From assembly GCA_028386065.3 (NCBI GenBank), contig JAKUCV010004296.1, forward strand, positions 43,762 through 107,761: a DNA stretch of 64,000 nucleotides, in the 5' to 3' direction. Positions 34,577 through 46,558 of this stretch are shown here, one piece after another. Both the position numbers and the translations under genes were made by a program. The notes beneath the pieces were generated by a model that made no database searches, was not told where the DNA came from, and saw only the letters and a list, made by a program, of their open reading frames with translations. Within the stretch, counting starts at the first letter, position 1. The number at the start of each line of letters is the position of its first letter. This stretch comes from Turnera subulata (lineage: Eukaryota; Streptophyta; Magnoliopsida; Malpighiales; Passifloraceae).

Positions 34577-36405
34577 ATGGCACCGCACGACGTACGGAGG
34601 CCGTTCAAGAGGGCGGCGATATCCGATCAGCAGCGGCGTAGAGACCTAACGCTAGAGAGACAAGCGCAGAGCCGCCGCGACGCGCAGAATCAAGCCCGGT
34701 GCTTGGCCTCCACCATCCTCTCTCTCCAGTCCCAATCCACCGAACCCGAACACCACCACCAAAACGACATCGAACTCGCACCGGAAACCGAACAGGAAGA
34801 GCATGTAGCTTCGTCGAAGGACCTAGATGTCCGCCACGCCGCGAGGCTTAGAGGAGCCGAAGCTCGCAAATGGTTCGCCGGACAGCTCATGCTCCCGGAG
34901 TGGATGATCGACGTTCCTGATCGCCTGAGCCAAGACTGGTCCTTTCTCTCTCCTTCTCTCCTCGTCTAACGGGACGACGGTTAGCAGGCAGCGAAACGGT
35001 TCAATACTACACCGTTTCCCGTCTGCTTTACCGAATGGAGCGAAAACGAGAGACGTGTCAGGTCCCGCTAGTTCTTATTCTATACTGGACTGCATATTTC
35101 AGGAGGTACTAGTCAATACTCAATAATGGCAGAGCTTTGTTTTGGTGGTCTTTTTGATAATTCTCGTGTTAATTCTTTTTTTTTTTTGTATGACTTGTAG
35201 TCGGATCAGACCTACCACGTGATTGACATGGTTTGCTGGAGAGGATACTCCCTTTATGACTGCACTGCTGAGTTCAGATTTTTTTGGTTGAACTCCAAGT
35301 TGGGAGAGACCGGTGCTTGTGATCCTCCTTCGCATAGTCATAAGTACAGGTTCAGTACGGTTCCGGTATACAATTGTGACCAGGAGCAGCATATTCAGGA
35401 GCAACACCTTATGTTAAGGATGGATTATTGTTTTGTAACAAGTAATACTTTTTGCCGCAGTTGAAATGGATTATGTTAGAATATAGTGTTTTGAGAAATG
35501 TTTTCTGACAGTGATCACTGTGGTTCGTTATCAGGCATGCACATTATCAAACTGGAAATACACCGTTGGCGTTAGTTTGGAAGGATCAGAACTGTAGTCA
35601 GTATGTCATTGACACAGATAATAAAGGGCAGGTTCCAGCGCAACAACAGGTAATTGGTTTACTTGCTTCTGTCCCTGCTTTCTTTTGTTTTTTGGTCGGG
35701 AAAATGCATGAGGGAGCAGCTTCTGTTTCATTGTTTGGAATGTGTTTTGTGATCTTGTCATGGGATATCTGTTTGAGACTTATGTGTATGGTTTGATCAG
35801 GTAGTCCTGGAGCTACAGAATGATGGGCAATTGATTACATCGGATGATCCCCCTGTATCATTTGGTTGTGCGGATTCGGAATTTATCCAAAAGGTTTGAC
35901 TCTGCAATTAGTTATTCGGATGGTGTCTTGTATATTTCTTGTTCTTTCCTCTTTCTTCTTCCCTTTTTTTTTTGGCCTGTGTGGAAAGAGTACATTTTTG
36001 TTATATCTTAAACGTTTTTTCCAATTCTTCAGTCAGGATTATCTTCAGGAGATCTTCTACGTTTTGCTATTGGTGATGGAGGGCTTAGTATTGTGGATGG
36101 AAAGCTTGAGAAAGCTGATTTACAGTATCTCGGCAGGCCTAACCGAGCACGTGCTTTTGCAGATAGTTACTCCAAGGTTGATAGAAAATGGACAATTTTT
36201 GCTGCTACTTTTTTCCTTCACCTCCATGGTTTTTGTGTTTTAAAAGCTTGTTATGATGAACCCATGAGCTCGACATCTACTTTTGCAGGTTATGTTCCAG
36301 CACACCGTTCGGCATTGCCCTTTAAAATTTGAAGATCTGCTGTCATCAATTCATCCATCAGATGATCAACAGAGCAAACCTTGTGACATAGAGATGACTG
36401 GTTGA
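34577..36405 (+). pseudogene. snurportin-1-like gene with two frameshifting deletions
   Basis: Snurportin-1 imports m3G-capped U snRNPs into the nucleus. Exons with GT/AG borders: 34577-35105, 35201-35441, 35535-35649, 35801-35893, 36033-36176, 36289-36405. The N-terminus MAPHDVRRPFKRAAISDQQRRR carries the importin-beta-binding-like basic region. WMIDVPDRLSQDW leads into the cap-binding domain (VIDMVCWRGYSLYDCTAEFRF, ADLQYLGRPNRARAFADSYS). In exon 1, after QDW, the frame runs to a stop at 34967-34969; the expected continuation SSNGTTVSR resumes in another frame, implying about 20 missing bases. In exon 2 about 10 bases are missing after YNCDQE. All splice sites and later exons are open. Either a very young pseudogene or assembly indels. 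Confidence 0.8.
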
Positions 36406-37540
36406 TAGAGATATTTACCGGGGCTGATGCGGAAATATACCTTTGGTGCTTGACTGTCTGATGCTCCAGACCATTTCTTGATTGTTTTAGAACTTCATCT
36501 CTCAGCTGCCTCTGAAGTACTGATGCACCAGTGAACGGAAGTCCTTGGGAGAAAGAAAGTTTTGGCACGAATATAAATATAGGTTATTGTGTAGCATATA
36601 TGAGCAGAACGAATTATGAAACTGCACAATTGTGTCGACTTTGTGTCTGCTGAATCCTATATTACTCTGAATTTCATGTACATGCCTTTGGATGTGGGAA
36701 GAATACTGCACTACCTTCTGAGTTTCAAAACTGTATCTTCTTTGGGTGTGCTTACATTCCTGATCTCGAGTAATGCTCATACTTTCGTGTAGAGGCATTA
36801 GGAACCCAAGCAGGTGGGGGTTATGGTTTCAGTTACGGCAGAGCATGAGTGGGGGGTTCTTTCCTGATATAGTCTCTTCAGCTCTTTCCTGATCTTGATT
36901 TCTGTATGTGGATGGCTTTTTAAGCTGGGAATGTGAGAAATTTAATCACATTAAAGATTTTATTGCAGTTCAAATATAGGACCCGAACAATCACCAACAC
37001 CTGATCATGTATGATTAAAATCCTACTTTATTGAATATCAAGTCGTATAGCGCAGCTTAGAAGCCTAGAAAGTCGTAAGAGTTATACATATAATTGCCCA
37101 ATGCTGCTAGTATTTTCTTTTTACCAAAGAATAGAAATAAGAATTTCCATTTTCTTTTGAAAGAACGAAAAAATAGGAAGAAGGATAGTAATCACTAATC
37201 AGTAATCACAGGAAGTATGAAAGTGAAATAACGAGGAAAACAAATCTCAATGAACTTTATTGTCATTCTATGTACTACAAGTCTACAACTATCAAGAATA
37301 ATTATCTGGCTGTGGCTCTGGCTCAGCTAGCCAACACTACTATCTCCTAGCACCACCATAAAGAATAACTGTATTGAAAGTTTTGACTCTGGCTCAGCTA
37401 GCCAACACTACCTACTACAATTATAAGGGAAGGAATTGTATCTAAATATCTAGTAGCTAGCCGAAGAATAGCGTCTAGCTCAGCTAACCAATGCCACCTA
37501 CTACAATTATAAGAGAAAGAATTGTACATAAAGATCTGGC
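36406..37540. other. intergenic region with degenerate tandem repeat
   Basis: 3' flank of the snurportin-like gene and of the phosphatase pseudogene. From about 37300 to 37550 a unit containing 'tctggctcagctagccaaca' followed by 'ctacaattataagRgaaRgaattgta' recurs three to four times. No gene. Confidence 0.5.
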
Positions 37541-39215
37541 TCAGCTAGCCGAAGTTGTTGCATCACAACTATCATGCGTGCAGGCCAAGATGTCTCTGTA
37601 GTCCCGTGAAATTGTGAACTGGTCATAAACTTTTCCATCGCTGCTTTTCATGTACTCAAAAAGCAGGGACGAGTGATTAAATGCTGTCAATTTGACAAAC
37701 CCGTGATCATAATCCCTGTAAATACTCCATTTTGGAATCATATCACTGAATTGCGATAAATGGGCTCCAGCTCCTCCGGCAACAACATGGATTGTACCAC
37801 CCAACGCACCTTTATAATTCTTCTTTTCCCACCTCACGCATTGATTCTATGACACCAACAAACATAATATGTTAGTCTAGTAGTTATTCTACGAGATGGA
37901 AGAGGGGAGCCTCTTTCAATATACATCAAAACGAAGTTAGACATAACATGAAAAAAGAACGTAAATATTGCTGTAACATTGATGAACCACAATGACAAGA
38001 ATTTCAAACTAAAATGTGACAAGTGGTTGATTACGCAATCCAGAGATTTCAAATAGGTAAAAAGGGTCTATATTTAGTGAAACTGGGCATACCTGGTAGA
38101 TAGGACAGGTCCTTTCATAGTTGTGGACATGTCCGTAAAAGGCAATATCTACCTTGTACTTCTGCCATAGTTTCTGCAAGCTTTCCCTCCCCATTGGCTC
38201 TTCAAACGAGCCCTCTTGCGCATACCAAGAGTTTGAGGAATAACCAAGGACACGGTGAGCTGCAAAGATCAACCAAGCCTGCTTTTGCCTATCTGCCGAT
38301 GCAAGGCATTTCTCAATGAATTTGTACTGTTCTGTTCCCTCTCTCCAGTCATGCTCGGAGTCAGCAATTCAGAAATGAAACATTCCATAATTGGTTGCGT
38401 ACCTGTGTATACATACACACTTCAATCAAATCCAGGTAGACAAGAAATTTCATCCTTGAATTGTGCGGCATTGTAACCCTATTTACTTGAACTAATAATG
38501 GCTCTACAAGTAACCAAAGCTTCACAGTGAGATCTTATTGACTCTATGGAGATATCCAGACTGGATCCATTTCCAATGTGATAATTTAACATAATTGTTT
38601 TTTTGGTTTCTTTCATTTTCCTTTTCCTTTTTTCCCATGTCCTGTTTATACTTAAATGCTCAGCTCAATTGAAATAGTGGAATATAATTCAAGTTCTTAA
38701 CTCTAACTTACAAATACCATAAGATACTCTAAAGTAAAAGCTTCCATATGGTTGTCAACCGAAATCACTCCAACAAAAAGATCATATATCTTACCAAAAC
38801 TTAGCTCTATTCTCAGCAGGAACATAAAACATGCTCTCCGCAGGCACACCACACTCCCCACCAGAATCTTTCCCGGTATAGAATGATCCTGTATTTGGCC
38901 AGTCTCGTTCATGATTCCCACTGAAAAAGCAAGCAGAAGAACATGCTTTGAACTTTCTAAAGTTATTGTTCAAAAGCCCATGGAATTATTCAAAGGAAAA
39001 CATACAGACCTTGCAATCATGTATGGCACTTGTGATGCAATGGGCTCAACTTGAGCTGTGAATTGGTCCCATTGTGAGAGGTATCCATTTGAATATGTAA
39101 TGTCTCCAATATGGAATACAATATCGATTTTGTCCAGGCCCTTAATGAGTTGGTCAGTGGTGTTAAGTGAACCTGGTTGATAATCACTGTATTCGTTTGA
39201 ACCATCACGTTCTGC
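37541..39215 (-). pseudogene. purple acid phosphatase gene (PAP27-like), 5'-truncated with premature stop
   Basis: Metallophosphatase of the plant purple acid phosphatase family. Exons on the minus strand: 39215-39010, 38920-38795, 38402-38093, 37846-37541, with good splice sites. Motifs: HIGDITYSNGY, SGNHERDWP across the first junction, AENRAKFWYA, LIFAAHRVLGYSS, GHVHNYERTCP, GTIHVVAGG. In exon 3 the family's Cys after H/R-F is a TGA stop (38371-38369). The N-terminal half of the usual protein (the fibronectin-like domain and first metal ligands) is not present upstream of 39215. A damaged copy, not an active enzyme. Confidence 0.85.
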
Positions 39216-39977
39216 CTGGAAGACATTTATCAGAAATGTACATAACTTCCTATATGCTCCGTACATTATATCCATATGCTACTTGTGGAAATTAGTGATG
39301 AGTAGAAGAATAGTAGCAGAAGTGCATCTAAGTAAGAGATCGCCTATTTCTGATTCTCAAGCAGAAAGTCACAACACAATGCCAGCTGGTTTCAGAGAGC
39401 GATTTCTTCGTTTAGTCACCCAAAATATCCATATCAGGAGATGCAATGCGGTTTTTCAACTGCCACACATTAATGCTTTAGAAAGAGTAAGGTCCATAAG
39501 GATTCAACCTGAAAATAAAAAAAAAAAAATTGCATTTTCCTATTCTTTATGCACATGTTCAGCCAAAATATGCAGATACAGTTTTGAAATCCACCAAAAG
39601 TTTAGAAATTTGAAGCAGCAGAAGTTGATCACACTTTCCAGGTCAAGAGAATTACATCCAGACAAGCAATTGACAAAATCTCGCATCCCAGTCTAAGAAC
39701 AGGTTTTAAGGAATAGAAAGTACTGCCAACAAAGATCTAGGCATCCTCACAATTAAACTGAAGATACTTCTCAAAATATATAGTATACCTCATCATCAAT
39801 ATCATCCAAAAAATCCTGTTGCCTCCAAGAATATTCTCCTGTTGTCCTCTCTTCAGGGGTGAGCCACAAGAAACTATTTTGTATTTTTGACCTATTGCAG
39901 AAAACACCATTTGACATGCAGAGCAGCATGGACGGGAATTCCTATATCAAGTCAAAACAGCAATGACATATAACAAC
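39216..39977. other. upstream flank of the phosphatase pseudogene
   Basis: A possible exon-like open stretch on the minus strand (about 39905-39790; SFLWLTPEERTTGEYSW) ends at a GT donor, but I cannot assign it. The remainder is AT-rich. Ends at the left target duplication of element A. Confidence 0.3.
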
Positions 39978-40847
39978 TGATACGGCAATACTACCAGAAC
40001 AAAGCTAGATAGCACCTCCAAATCAATCAAAGTCTCCAAGATCAGCAACCAATTCAACCAAATTAGGGTTTCAGCAATTACCTCTATCACCTCAAAACAC
40101 AACAAAGGCGTTAAGCAACAATAGAGTAATAAAAGCTAGGAATCTTGAATACGCCACAAGCAAATCAATCACTTGATAAGTAAACACAATCCCTCAAATA
40201 AACAAGAAGAAATCAATTCTACTTGCAAATAACCAAGGTAATGAAAACCTCAAACTTTATTATCAAATAGCAAGAATAATGTGTGTTATAAAAAGAACCC
40301 TAAAGACCCTATATATAGGCACCCAAGTCGGCCACATGAGCAACCCTTGCCGACTTGGAGTTTGTTTTCTAACTCCTTGGCCAAGTCGGCCACACCCCTC
40401 CTAGTTGGACTAGGTTTTGACTTTTAATCCAACAACATATTGGACTAATTAAACCCAACAAAAATAACCCATAATTGTTTATGACCCAAATAACAAAATA
40501 ACCCAATGAAATAAAAGACCCATGCCGAAATTATTTATTGTTTTTATATATAATAAAATCGGCAACTTAAATTATAAAATAAAATGGATATGTCGACATG
40601 GGGCCCACATGCTCCAGTCGACTAGGCTTCTTCTCCAATGACAGAGACACATGTTGGTTTCTTCTTGTACTCTTCTCCAAGCTTGATCATCTTGTCTTCT
40701 TGCAATTCTTGATTTATCAAAGCTTGAACAAAGTGCAGCATGTGGTTCTTGATCATCTTCAATCGAGCCCGTGTGATTGGTCCTTGAGGCAAGCTAATGG
40801 CGCAATCTCCATCATTAGCTCCACTTGGTGCTTGCTTGCTTGCATCA
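39978..40847 (-). repeat. 3' LTR of element A
   Basis: 870 bp; contains the last ~75 codons of pol (stop at 40622). Confidence 0.95.
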
Positions 40848-43585
40848 TTCCCTCCCTCCTCAAAAGGATTCGCCCTCGAATCTAAACCTACAGTGTCAAA
40901 GGGAGAAAGATCAGCAACATTGAAAGTAGCACTCACAGCATACTCACCAGGTAGATCGATCTTATAAGCATTGTCATTGATGCGCGCCAACACTTGAAAA
41001 GGGCCATCCCCTCGCGGATCCAGCTTAGACTTCCTGTGATGAGGAAACCTCTCCTTCCTAAAGTGCACCCAAACCCAATCTCCAGGTTCAAACTTAACAA
41101 GCTTGCGTCCACGATTAGCTCGTTGTGCCACTTTAGTGTTCTTCTCCTCAATGTGCTTTCGAGCCTTCTCATGAATAGTCTTAACCAACTTAGCTCTTTG
41201 TTGCCCATCTACATTAACAATCTCTTTCAAAGGTAAAGGCAACAAATCCAAAGGGGTTAGTGGATTAAAACCATACACAATCTCAAACGGAGAATAACCT
41301 GTAGAAGAATGAATGCTCCTATTATAAGCAAACTCAATCAATGGCAAACAATCTTCCCAAGTTTTCAAGTTTTTGCCCACGACAGCACGCAATAAAGATC
41401 CTAAAGTTCTATTAACCACTTCCGTTTGACCATCAGTTTGAGGATGACAAGCAGTAGAAAACAACAACTTGGTCCCTAACCTACTCCATAAAACTCGCCA
41501 AAAGTGACTCAAGAACTTAGTATCCCTATCAGAAACAATTGTCCTAGGAATGCCATGCAAACGAACTACATCCCTAAAGAACAAGTCAGCAACATGTGAA
41601 GCATCATCAGTTTTATGACAAGCAATAAAATGAGCCATTTTACTAAACCTATCAACAACAACAAAGATGCTATCACGACCTTTCCTGGTCCTAGGCAAAC
41701 CAACCACAAAATCCATAGATAAATCAGTCCAAGGAACATCAGGAACAGGTAAAGGAGTGTACAACCCATGAGGTTGCACCCTAGATTTGGCATGTCGACA
41801 TGTGACACACCCATTACAAACCTGCTCAACATTCTTCTTCATATTAGGCCAATAAAAATGTTCCTGCAGAATGTCAAGGGTTTTAGCAATACCAAAGTGA
41901 CCCATCAAGCCACCATCATGAGATTCCCTAACCAAAAGCTCACGCATAGAACAAGCAGGAATGCAAAGTTTATTCTCACGAAATAGATATCCATTATCTC
42001 TATAAAACTTTTGAAAACCAGATTGTTCACATGCTTCATACACATTAGCAAAGTCAGGATCAGACTTATACAAGTCCTTAATATACTCGAATCCAATCAA
42101 CTTAGAACTAAGAGAAGAGATTAGAGCATACCTTCTTGATAACGCATCGGCAACCACGTTATCCTTACCTTGCTTATAGCGCACCACATAAGGGAATGTC
42201 TCAATGAATTCCAGCCACTTGGCATGCCTCTTATTCAGCTTACCTTGCCCTTTCAAATACTTCAGGCTTTCATGATCAGTGTGGATCACGAATTCCTTAG
42301 GCCACAGGTAATGCTGCCATGTTTGTAGTGCTCTCACCAATGCATAAAGCTCCTTGTCATAGGTAGAGTAATTGAGTTGAGCTCCCTTCAGCTTCTCACT
42401 AAAGTAAGCAATAGGTTTCTTTTCCTGCAAAAGAACAGCACCTATGCCTATACCAGAGGCATCACACTCAATCTCAAAGGTAGAATCAAAGTTAGGCAAT
42501 TTAAGAATAGGAGCAGAACATAATTTCTCTTTCAAAGTTGCAAACGCCTGCGCCTGTGCATTACCCCACTTAAATCCAACTTCCTTTTTGACAATATCAT
42601 TCAATGGTCCAGCAATGGTACTAAAATCTTTCACAAACCTTCTATAAAAACTAGCAAGTCCATGAAAAGATCTTACCTCAGAGATAGTAGTAGGCGTGGG
42701 CCACTCCTTAATGGCTTTCACCTTCTCTTGGTCAACCTCTATCCCATTAGCACTAACAACATAACCAAGAAAGATAACACGATCCATGCAGAATGTACAC
42801 TTCTTAAGCTTAGCAAACAACTTTTCAGCCCTAAGTGCATCCAACACTAGCCTAAGATGCTCCATATGCTCATCAACATTCTTGCTATAGATCAGAATAT
42901 CATCAAAGTACACAACAACAAACTTCCCAATGAAATGGCGCAAGACATGATTCATTAAACGCATAAAAGTACTAGGTGCATTAGTTAACCCGAAAGGCAT
43001 TACCAACCATTCATACAACCCATACTTAGTTTTAAATGCAGTCTTCCATTCAACTCCAGTTTTCATGCGAATTTGATGATATCCACTCATGAGATCAATC
43101 TTAGTAAATATGCATGCACCATGTAATTCATCAAGCATGTCATCTAACCTAGGAATAGGATGGCGATACTTTACCGTTATTTTATTAACGGCGCGACAAT
43201 CAACACACATACGCCATGTTCCCTCCTTCTTTGGCACTAGAATCACAAGCACAGCACAAGGAGAGAGGCTCTCACAAATCAGCCCCTTAGACAACAAATC
43301 CTCGACTTGTGTTTGTATCTCCTTTGTCTCCTCCGGATTGGCCCTATATGCTGGCCGGTTAGGAATTTGAGCTCCGGGAATGAAATTAATTTGATGCTCA
43401 ATGCCCCTTAAAGGAGGCAACTCCCTCGGTAATTCCTCCGGGAAGACATCCACATAATCCTGCAAAAGAGAAACAACACAACTAGGCAATTCGGGATTAA
43501 GGTCAGCTTGATTAAAATAAGCACCCTTGAATAAGAGCACTAACACTCCCCTCTTTTCTTCACAAGCTACCCTCATCTCTTTCAT
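40622..43585 (-). CDS. element A pol: RT, RNase H, integrase with CRM-like tail
   Basis: 987 codons. The N-terminal ~100 residues link to [26 protein letters not shown], then the active site YFDDILIYS at about residue 225. RNase [15 protein letters not shown] and TDHESLKYL. Integrase: zinc finger [11 protein letters not shown]...[12 protein letters not shown], then [24 protein letters not shown] and [15 protein letters not shown] for the catalytic D, D and E. The [16 protein letters not shown] tail extends about 226 bp into the 3' LTR. All catalytic residues are present. The natural start is lost: the frame continued from gag before the insertion at 43615-44532, so translation as one polyprotein is no longer possible. 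Confidence 0.93.
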   Translation of the reverse strand: MKEMRVACEEKRGVLVLLFKGAYFNQADLNPELPSCVVSLLQDYVDVFPEELPRELPPLRGIEHQINFIPGAQIPNRPAYRANPEETKEIQTQVEDLLSKGLICESLSPCAVLVILVPKKEGTWRMCVDCRAVNKITVKYRHPIPRLDDMLDELHGACIFTKIDLMSGYHQIRMKTGVEWKTAFKTKYGLYEWLVMPFGLTNAPSTFMRLMNHVLRHFIGKFVVVYFDDILIYSKNVDEHMEHLRLVLDALRAEKLFAKLKKCTFCMDRVIFLGYVVSANGIEVDQEKVKAIKEWPTPTTISEVRSFHGLASFYRRFVKDFSTIAGPLNDIVKKEVGFKWGNAQAQAFATLKEKLCSAPILKLPNFDSTFEIECDASGIGIGAVLLQEKKPIAYFSEKLKGAQLNYSTYDKELYALVRALQTWQHYLWPKEFVIHTDHESLKYLKGQGKLNKRHAKWLEFIETFPYVVRYKQGKDNVVADALSRRYALISSLSSKLIGFEYIKDLYKSDPDFANVYEACEQSGFQKFYRDNGYLFRENKLCIPACSMRELLVRESHDGGLMGHFGIAKTLDILQEHFYWPNMKKNVEQVCNGCVTCRHAKSRVQPHGLYTPLPVPDVPWTDLSMDFVVGLPRTRKGRDSIFVVVDRFSKMAHFIACHKTDDASHVADLFFRDVVRLHGIPRTIVSDRDTKFLSHFWRVLWSRLGTKLLFSTACHPQTDGQTEVVNRTLGSLLRAVVGKNLKTWEDCLPLIEFAYNRSIHSSTGYSPFEIVYGFNPLTPLDLLPLPLKEIVNVDGQQRAKLVKTIHEKARKHIEEKNTKVAQRANRGRKLVKFEPGDWVWVHFRKERFPHHRKSKLDPRGDGPFQVLARINDNAYKIDLPGEYAVSATFNVADLSPFDTVGLDSRANPFEEGGNDASKQAPSGANDGDCAISLPQGPITRARLKMIKNHMLHFVQALINQELQEDKMIKLGEEYKKKPTCVSVIGEEA

Positions 43586-44577
43586 AGATGCATAGAAATT
43601 TTGTTTCTTCCTTCAGTAATTCCCTTGAGTCCGATTAATCTAGTGGGCTCGGGTTTGGGCCTGGTGCACTAACGGACTCGAAAGACGGGCCGAACGTGCC
43701 AAGATCCATGTTCTCGGGACGGTATTAATAGTTCCTTTAATGGCTTGATATAAACGGATATAATTAACTGCTATTATATGAGTTAATGAAAGAATTAATT
43801 CAACCTACTTATTTTATTAATAATTGTCTATGGTTTCACTCAGATTATACAAGAATTAACATTTTATGGCTTTGTTTTGAATAATACTTTGGACACCTGA
43901 GTTTTTACAAAAGTGATCGTGATATGAGATATTTTAATTATCAATTAAGTTAAAATAAATAGTGGGTATGTTATTATTATTAATTAATTAATTCTCTGAT
44001 AAACTATTTCTTTTGCTAATGGTATTAACTAAGTTGCGATATGAAATACTTTATGAATTGTACAATCTGATTATAATACTTCCTTCAATCAGTTTTACGA
44101 TTTATATATACCATGTCAGTTTTACTTATCGGATATACCAACATCAACAATTTCGTACTCAGAGCTATAGTTATTATTTTCTGGAAATAATATTTTATGA
44201 ATGAAATTATTTTCACTAAGATATTTTGGCTACTATAATTTACACTTGGGTAATAGTAATTATTATTATTCTCATAATTTCCAGTTTACTAGAAAAATAA
44301 TATTTTGGGTTATTTAATATTTATTAACAGTAGCTGACAAGTCCATATACGGTAATGTGGTTAATTTAATATTTATTTATAGATTAAATTATTATTATTA
44401 TTATTGGTTATATTATTCTACCAGTGTTCATTATTTATCGGCTTCACTACTGGTATTATTTTTGTATTTGTTAACTATCACTTGGTTATCAAGTAAATAG
44501 AAATTTTGTATTTGTTAACTGTCATTCGGCTTCCCTCATCTCTTTCATAGATGCATAAAAATTTTGTTTCTTCCTTC
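43570..44577. repeat. 918-bp insertion bounded by 45-bp direct repeats, splitting element A polyprotein
   Basis: The 45-bp segment encoding [11 protein letters not shown] occurs at 43570-43614 and 44533-44577 with one mismatch. Between them, 43615-44475 is a reverse-complement match to about 2450-3353 of this window, an LTR piece of another element. The right junction (about 44475-44532) repeats 'ttttgtatttgttaact' a second time and includes 'atagaaattttgt', a word from the flanking 45-mer, suggesting several template switches. Confidence 0.85.
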
Positions 44578-46558
44578 CCTCTTTTTTTCTCTCTTTGGTG
44601 TCGACAACACCCTCTCCTTTTTCTCTCTCTTTTTCTTTCTTTTCCTCTCCTTTTGCATGACTCTCAATCATCCTCTCTTTCTCACCATTGGAAGCCAATT
44701 CGGCATCCTTTTTCCTTTGCCATTCCTCCACACTCCTCTTCATATGCATTTGATCAAGATACACTTCTTGTGGAGTCAATGGAGCAAGTAACACCTTCCT
44801 ATCTCCCATGGTAAATGAGTACCTATTTTTGAATCCATCATGCACAACTCTCCTATCATATTGCCATGGTCTTCCTAGCAAGATATGACTTGCCTGCATA
44901 GGTACAACATCACATAAAATCGAATCAGAATATTTTCCAATAGAGAAGGATAGAAGAACCTGCTTGTTCACTTTAACTTCTCCCATGTCATTCAGCCATT
45001 GTAGCTTGTACGGTTTTGGATGTTTTTGCCACTGTAATCCCATACGATCCACCAACATAGAGCTTACTACATTAGTGCAACTCCCGCCATCAATGATCAA
45101 GCTACAAACCTTGTCATTAACCAAACACCTAGTATGGAAAATATTCTCTCTTTGCTCGATCTCATCTTCCTTTGCTTGAGCATTTAAAACTCTCCTCGTG
45201 ATAAATAGCTCTTTTCCCCGAAAGCTATCTTCGGCCTCCACATTATAATCGGCTTCTATATCCTCCAATTCGGGCATATCATGCAGGGCAGGGTCGTCTT
45301 CTTCCTCCGCCTCATCATCAGAAAAGAACTCGCCACCTCGAGCAATTATCACTCTTTTGTTTGGACATTGAGATGCAATATGTCCAAGCCCCAAACACTT
45401 GAAGCATTTGATTTGCCTTGTAGGGGTAGTAGAGTTCGACTTGTAGGATGTAGAGGAACTCGGCTTAGATGTAGTAGGGGGTGTCTTGAAATCGGCAACC
45501 CTAGCTTTCTCCTCTCTTGGCTTCTCTTGTTGCCTCCCATCCCGCATATTCCAACTTGAATTCCAATTGGATGAATAAGAATAGGCACTTTTCGGCACTT
45601 TCTCCTTTAATTGCTTCTCTATTTTGATGGCAGTTGACAACATCTCCTCCATGTCTAAGCAATTTTGCAAGTCAACTTTGTGAGCAACGTCTCTATTCAT
45701 CCCAGCAAGGAATCTCGCCATAGTGGTCTCTCTATCCTCATCAATGTTTGCCCGAATCATGATCTTCTCCATCTCCTTGTAATATTCTTCAATGCTCCTA
45801 GATCCTTGTCGCAATGTTTGGAGTCTTTGATGCAACTCCCTATAGTGTGATCGGGGAACAAACCTCTTCCTTAGGATCCTTTTCAACTCCAACCAACTAT
45901 CAATAGGATCCTCTCCAAGGCGCAACCTATCACCTTCAAATCTGTCCCACCAAACCAAAGCATAATCAGTAAACTCAACCACAGCTAATCGTACCTTCTT
46001 TTCTTCGGAATAATTGTGGCAAGCAAAGATTAATTCCACTCTCTTCTCCCATTCGAGATAGACTTTAGGATCTTCCTTTCCTTGGAAAGAAGGAATTTTA
46101 AGCTTAATGCTCCTAAGATCATTATCTCCACGATCTCTTCGGTCATCCCTCTCACGCCTCCCATGCCTACCATGCTCTCGGTCTTCTTCGTCATCTCCAT
46201 CATATAATCGACCTCTTCTTGGCGGTGGTAGGTGAACTCCTCCTCCTCTCCTAAGCGGTGGGGGAAACTGGCGCATTCTTGCAGCAGCGGGACGGTTATC
46301 GTCCTCAACATCATCAACATCTCGGGGCTCCTCCCTAACTCGTTGATGGCGTGGGGGTTGGTCAACGGGTGCTTCTTCTCTTGGCGCCACCCTTGCAGTA
46401 GAAAGCTCTTGAATGGATTGTGCTTGTTGATCCATTCTAGCGCTCAACTCCTGTTTCATCTCAGCAAAACGAGCATCCATCTGCTTAAACAACCTCTCCA
46501 ACACCTCCATAGATGCGGACGCCTCCTCACCATTATTGCTTCCGCCTGATCCAACCAT
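44522..46558 (-). CDS. element A gag and protease
   Basis: 678 codons starting MVGSGGSNNGEEA. An acidic and basic spacer (RHGRRERDDRRDRGDN) precedes the capsid-like core (LKIPSFQGKEDPKVYLEWE, YALVWWDRFEGD). The zinc knuckle CFKCLGLGHIASQCP lies near residue 390. The protease region contains CSLIIDGGSCTNVVS near residue 485, which is the usual form in this clade. The frame ends at a stop (EAE*) just after the 45-bp repeat because of the inserted DNA. Without it the frame would run on into pol. Confidence 0.92.
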   Translation of the reverse strand: MVGSGGSNNGEEASASMEVLERLFKQMDARFAEMKQELSARMDQQAQSIQELSTARVAPREEAPVDQPPRHQRVREEPRDVDDVEDDNRPAAARMRQFPPPLRRGGGVHLPPPRRGRLYDGDDEEDREHGRHGRRERDDRRDRGDNDLRSIKLKIPSFQGKEDPKVYLEWEKRVELIFACHNYSEEKKVRLAVVEFTDYALVWWDRFEGDRLRLGEDPIDSWLELKRILRKRFVPRSHYRELHQRLQTLRQGSRSIEEYYKEMEKIMIRANIDEDRETTMARFLAGMNRDVAHKVDLQNCLDMEEMLSTAIKIEKQLKEKVPKSAYSYSSNWNSSWNMRDGRQQEKPREEKARVADFKTPPTTSKPSSSTSYKSNSTTPTRQIKCFKCLGLGHIASQCPNKRVIIARGGEFFSDDEAEEEDDPALHDMPELEDIEADYNVEAEDSFRGKELFITRRVLNAQAKEDEIEQRENIFHTRCLVNDKVCSLIIDGGSCTNVVSSMLVDRMGLQWQKHPKPYKLQWLNDMGEVKVNKQVLLSFSIGKYSDSILCDVVPMQASHILLGRPWQYDRRVVHDGFKNRYSFTMGDRKVLLAPLTPQEVYLDQMHMKRSVEEWQRKKDAELASNGEKERMIESHAKGEEKKEKEREKGEGVVDTKERKKEGRKKQNFYASMKEMREAE

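Noticed and set aside
39790..39905. Exon-like minus-strand stretch ending at a GT donor (SFLWLTPEERTTGEYSW)
   Set aside because: Does not match the phosphatase N-terminus and no partner exons are visible; kept only as a note.
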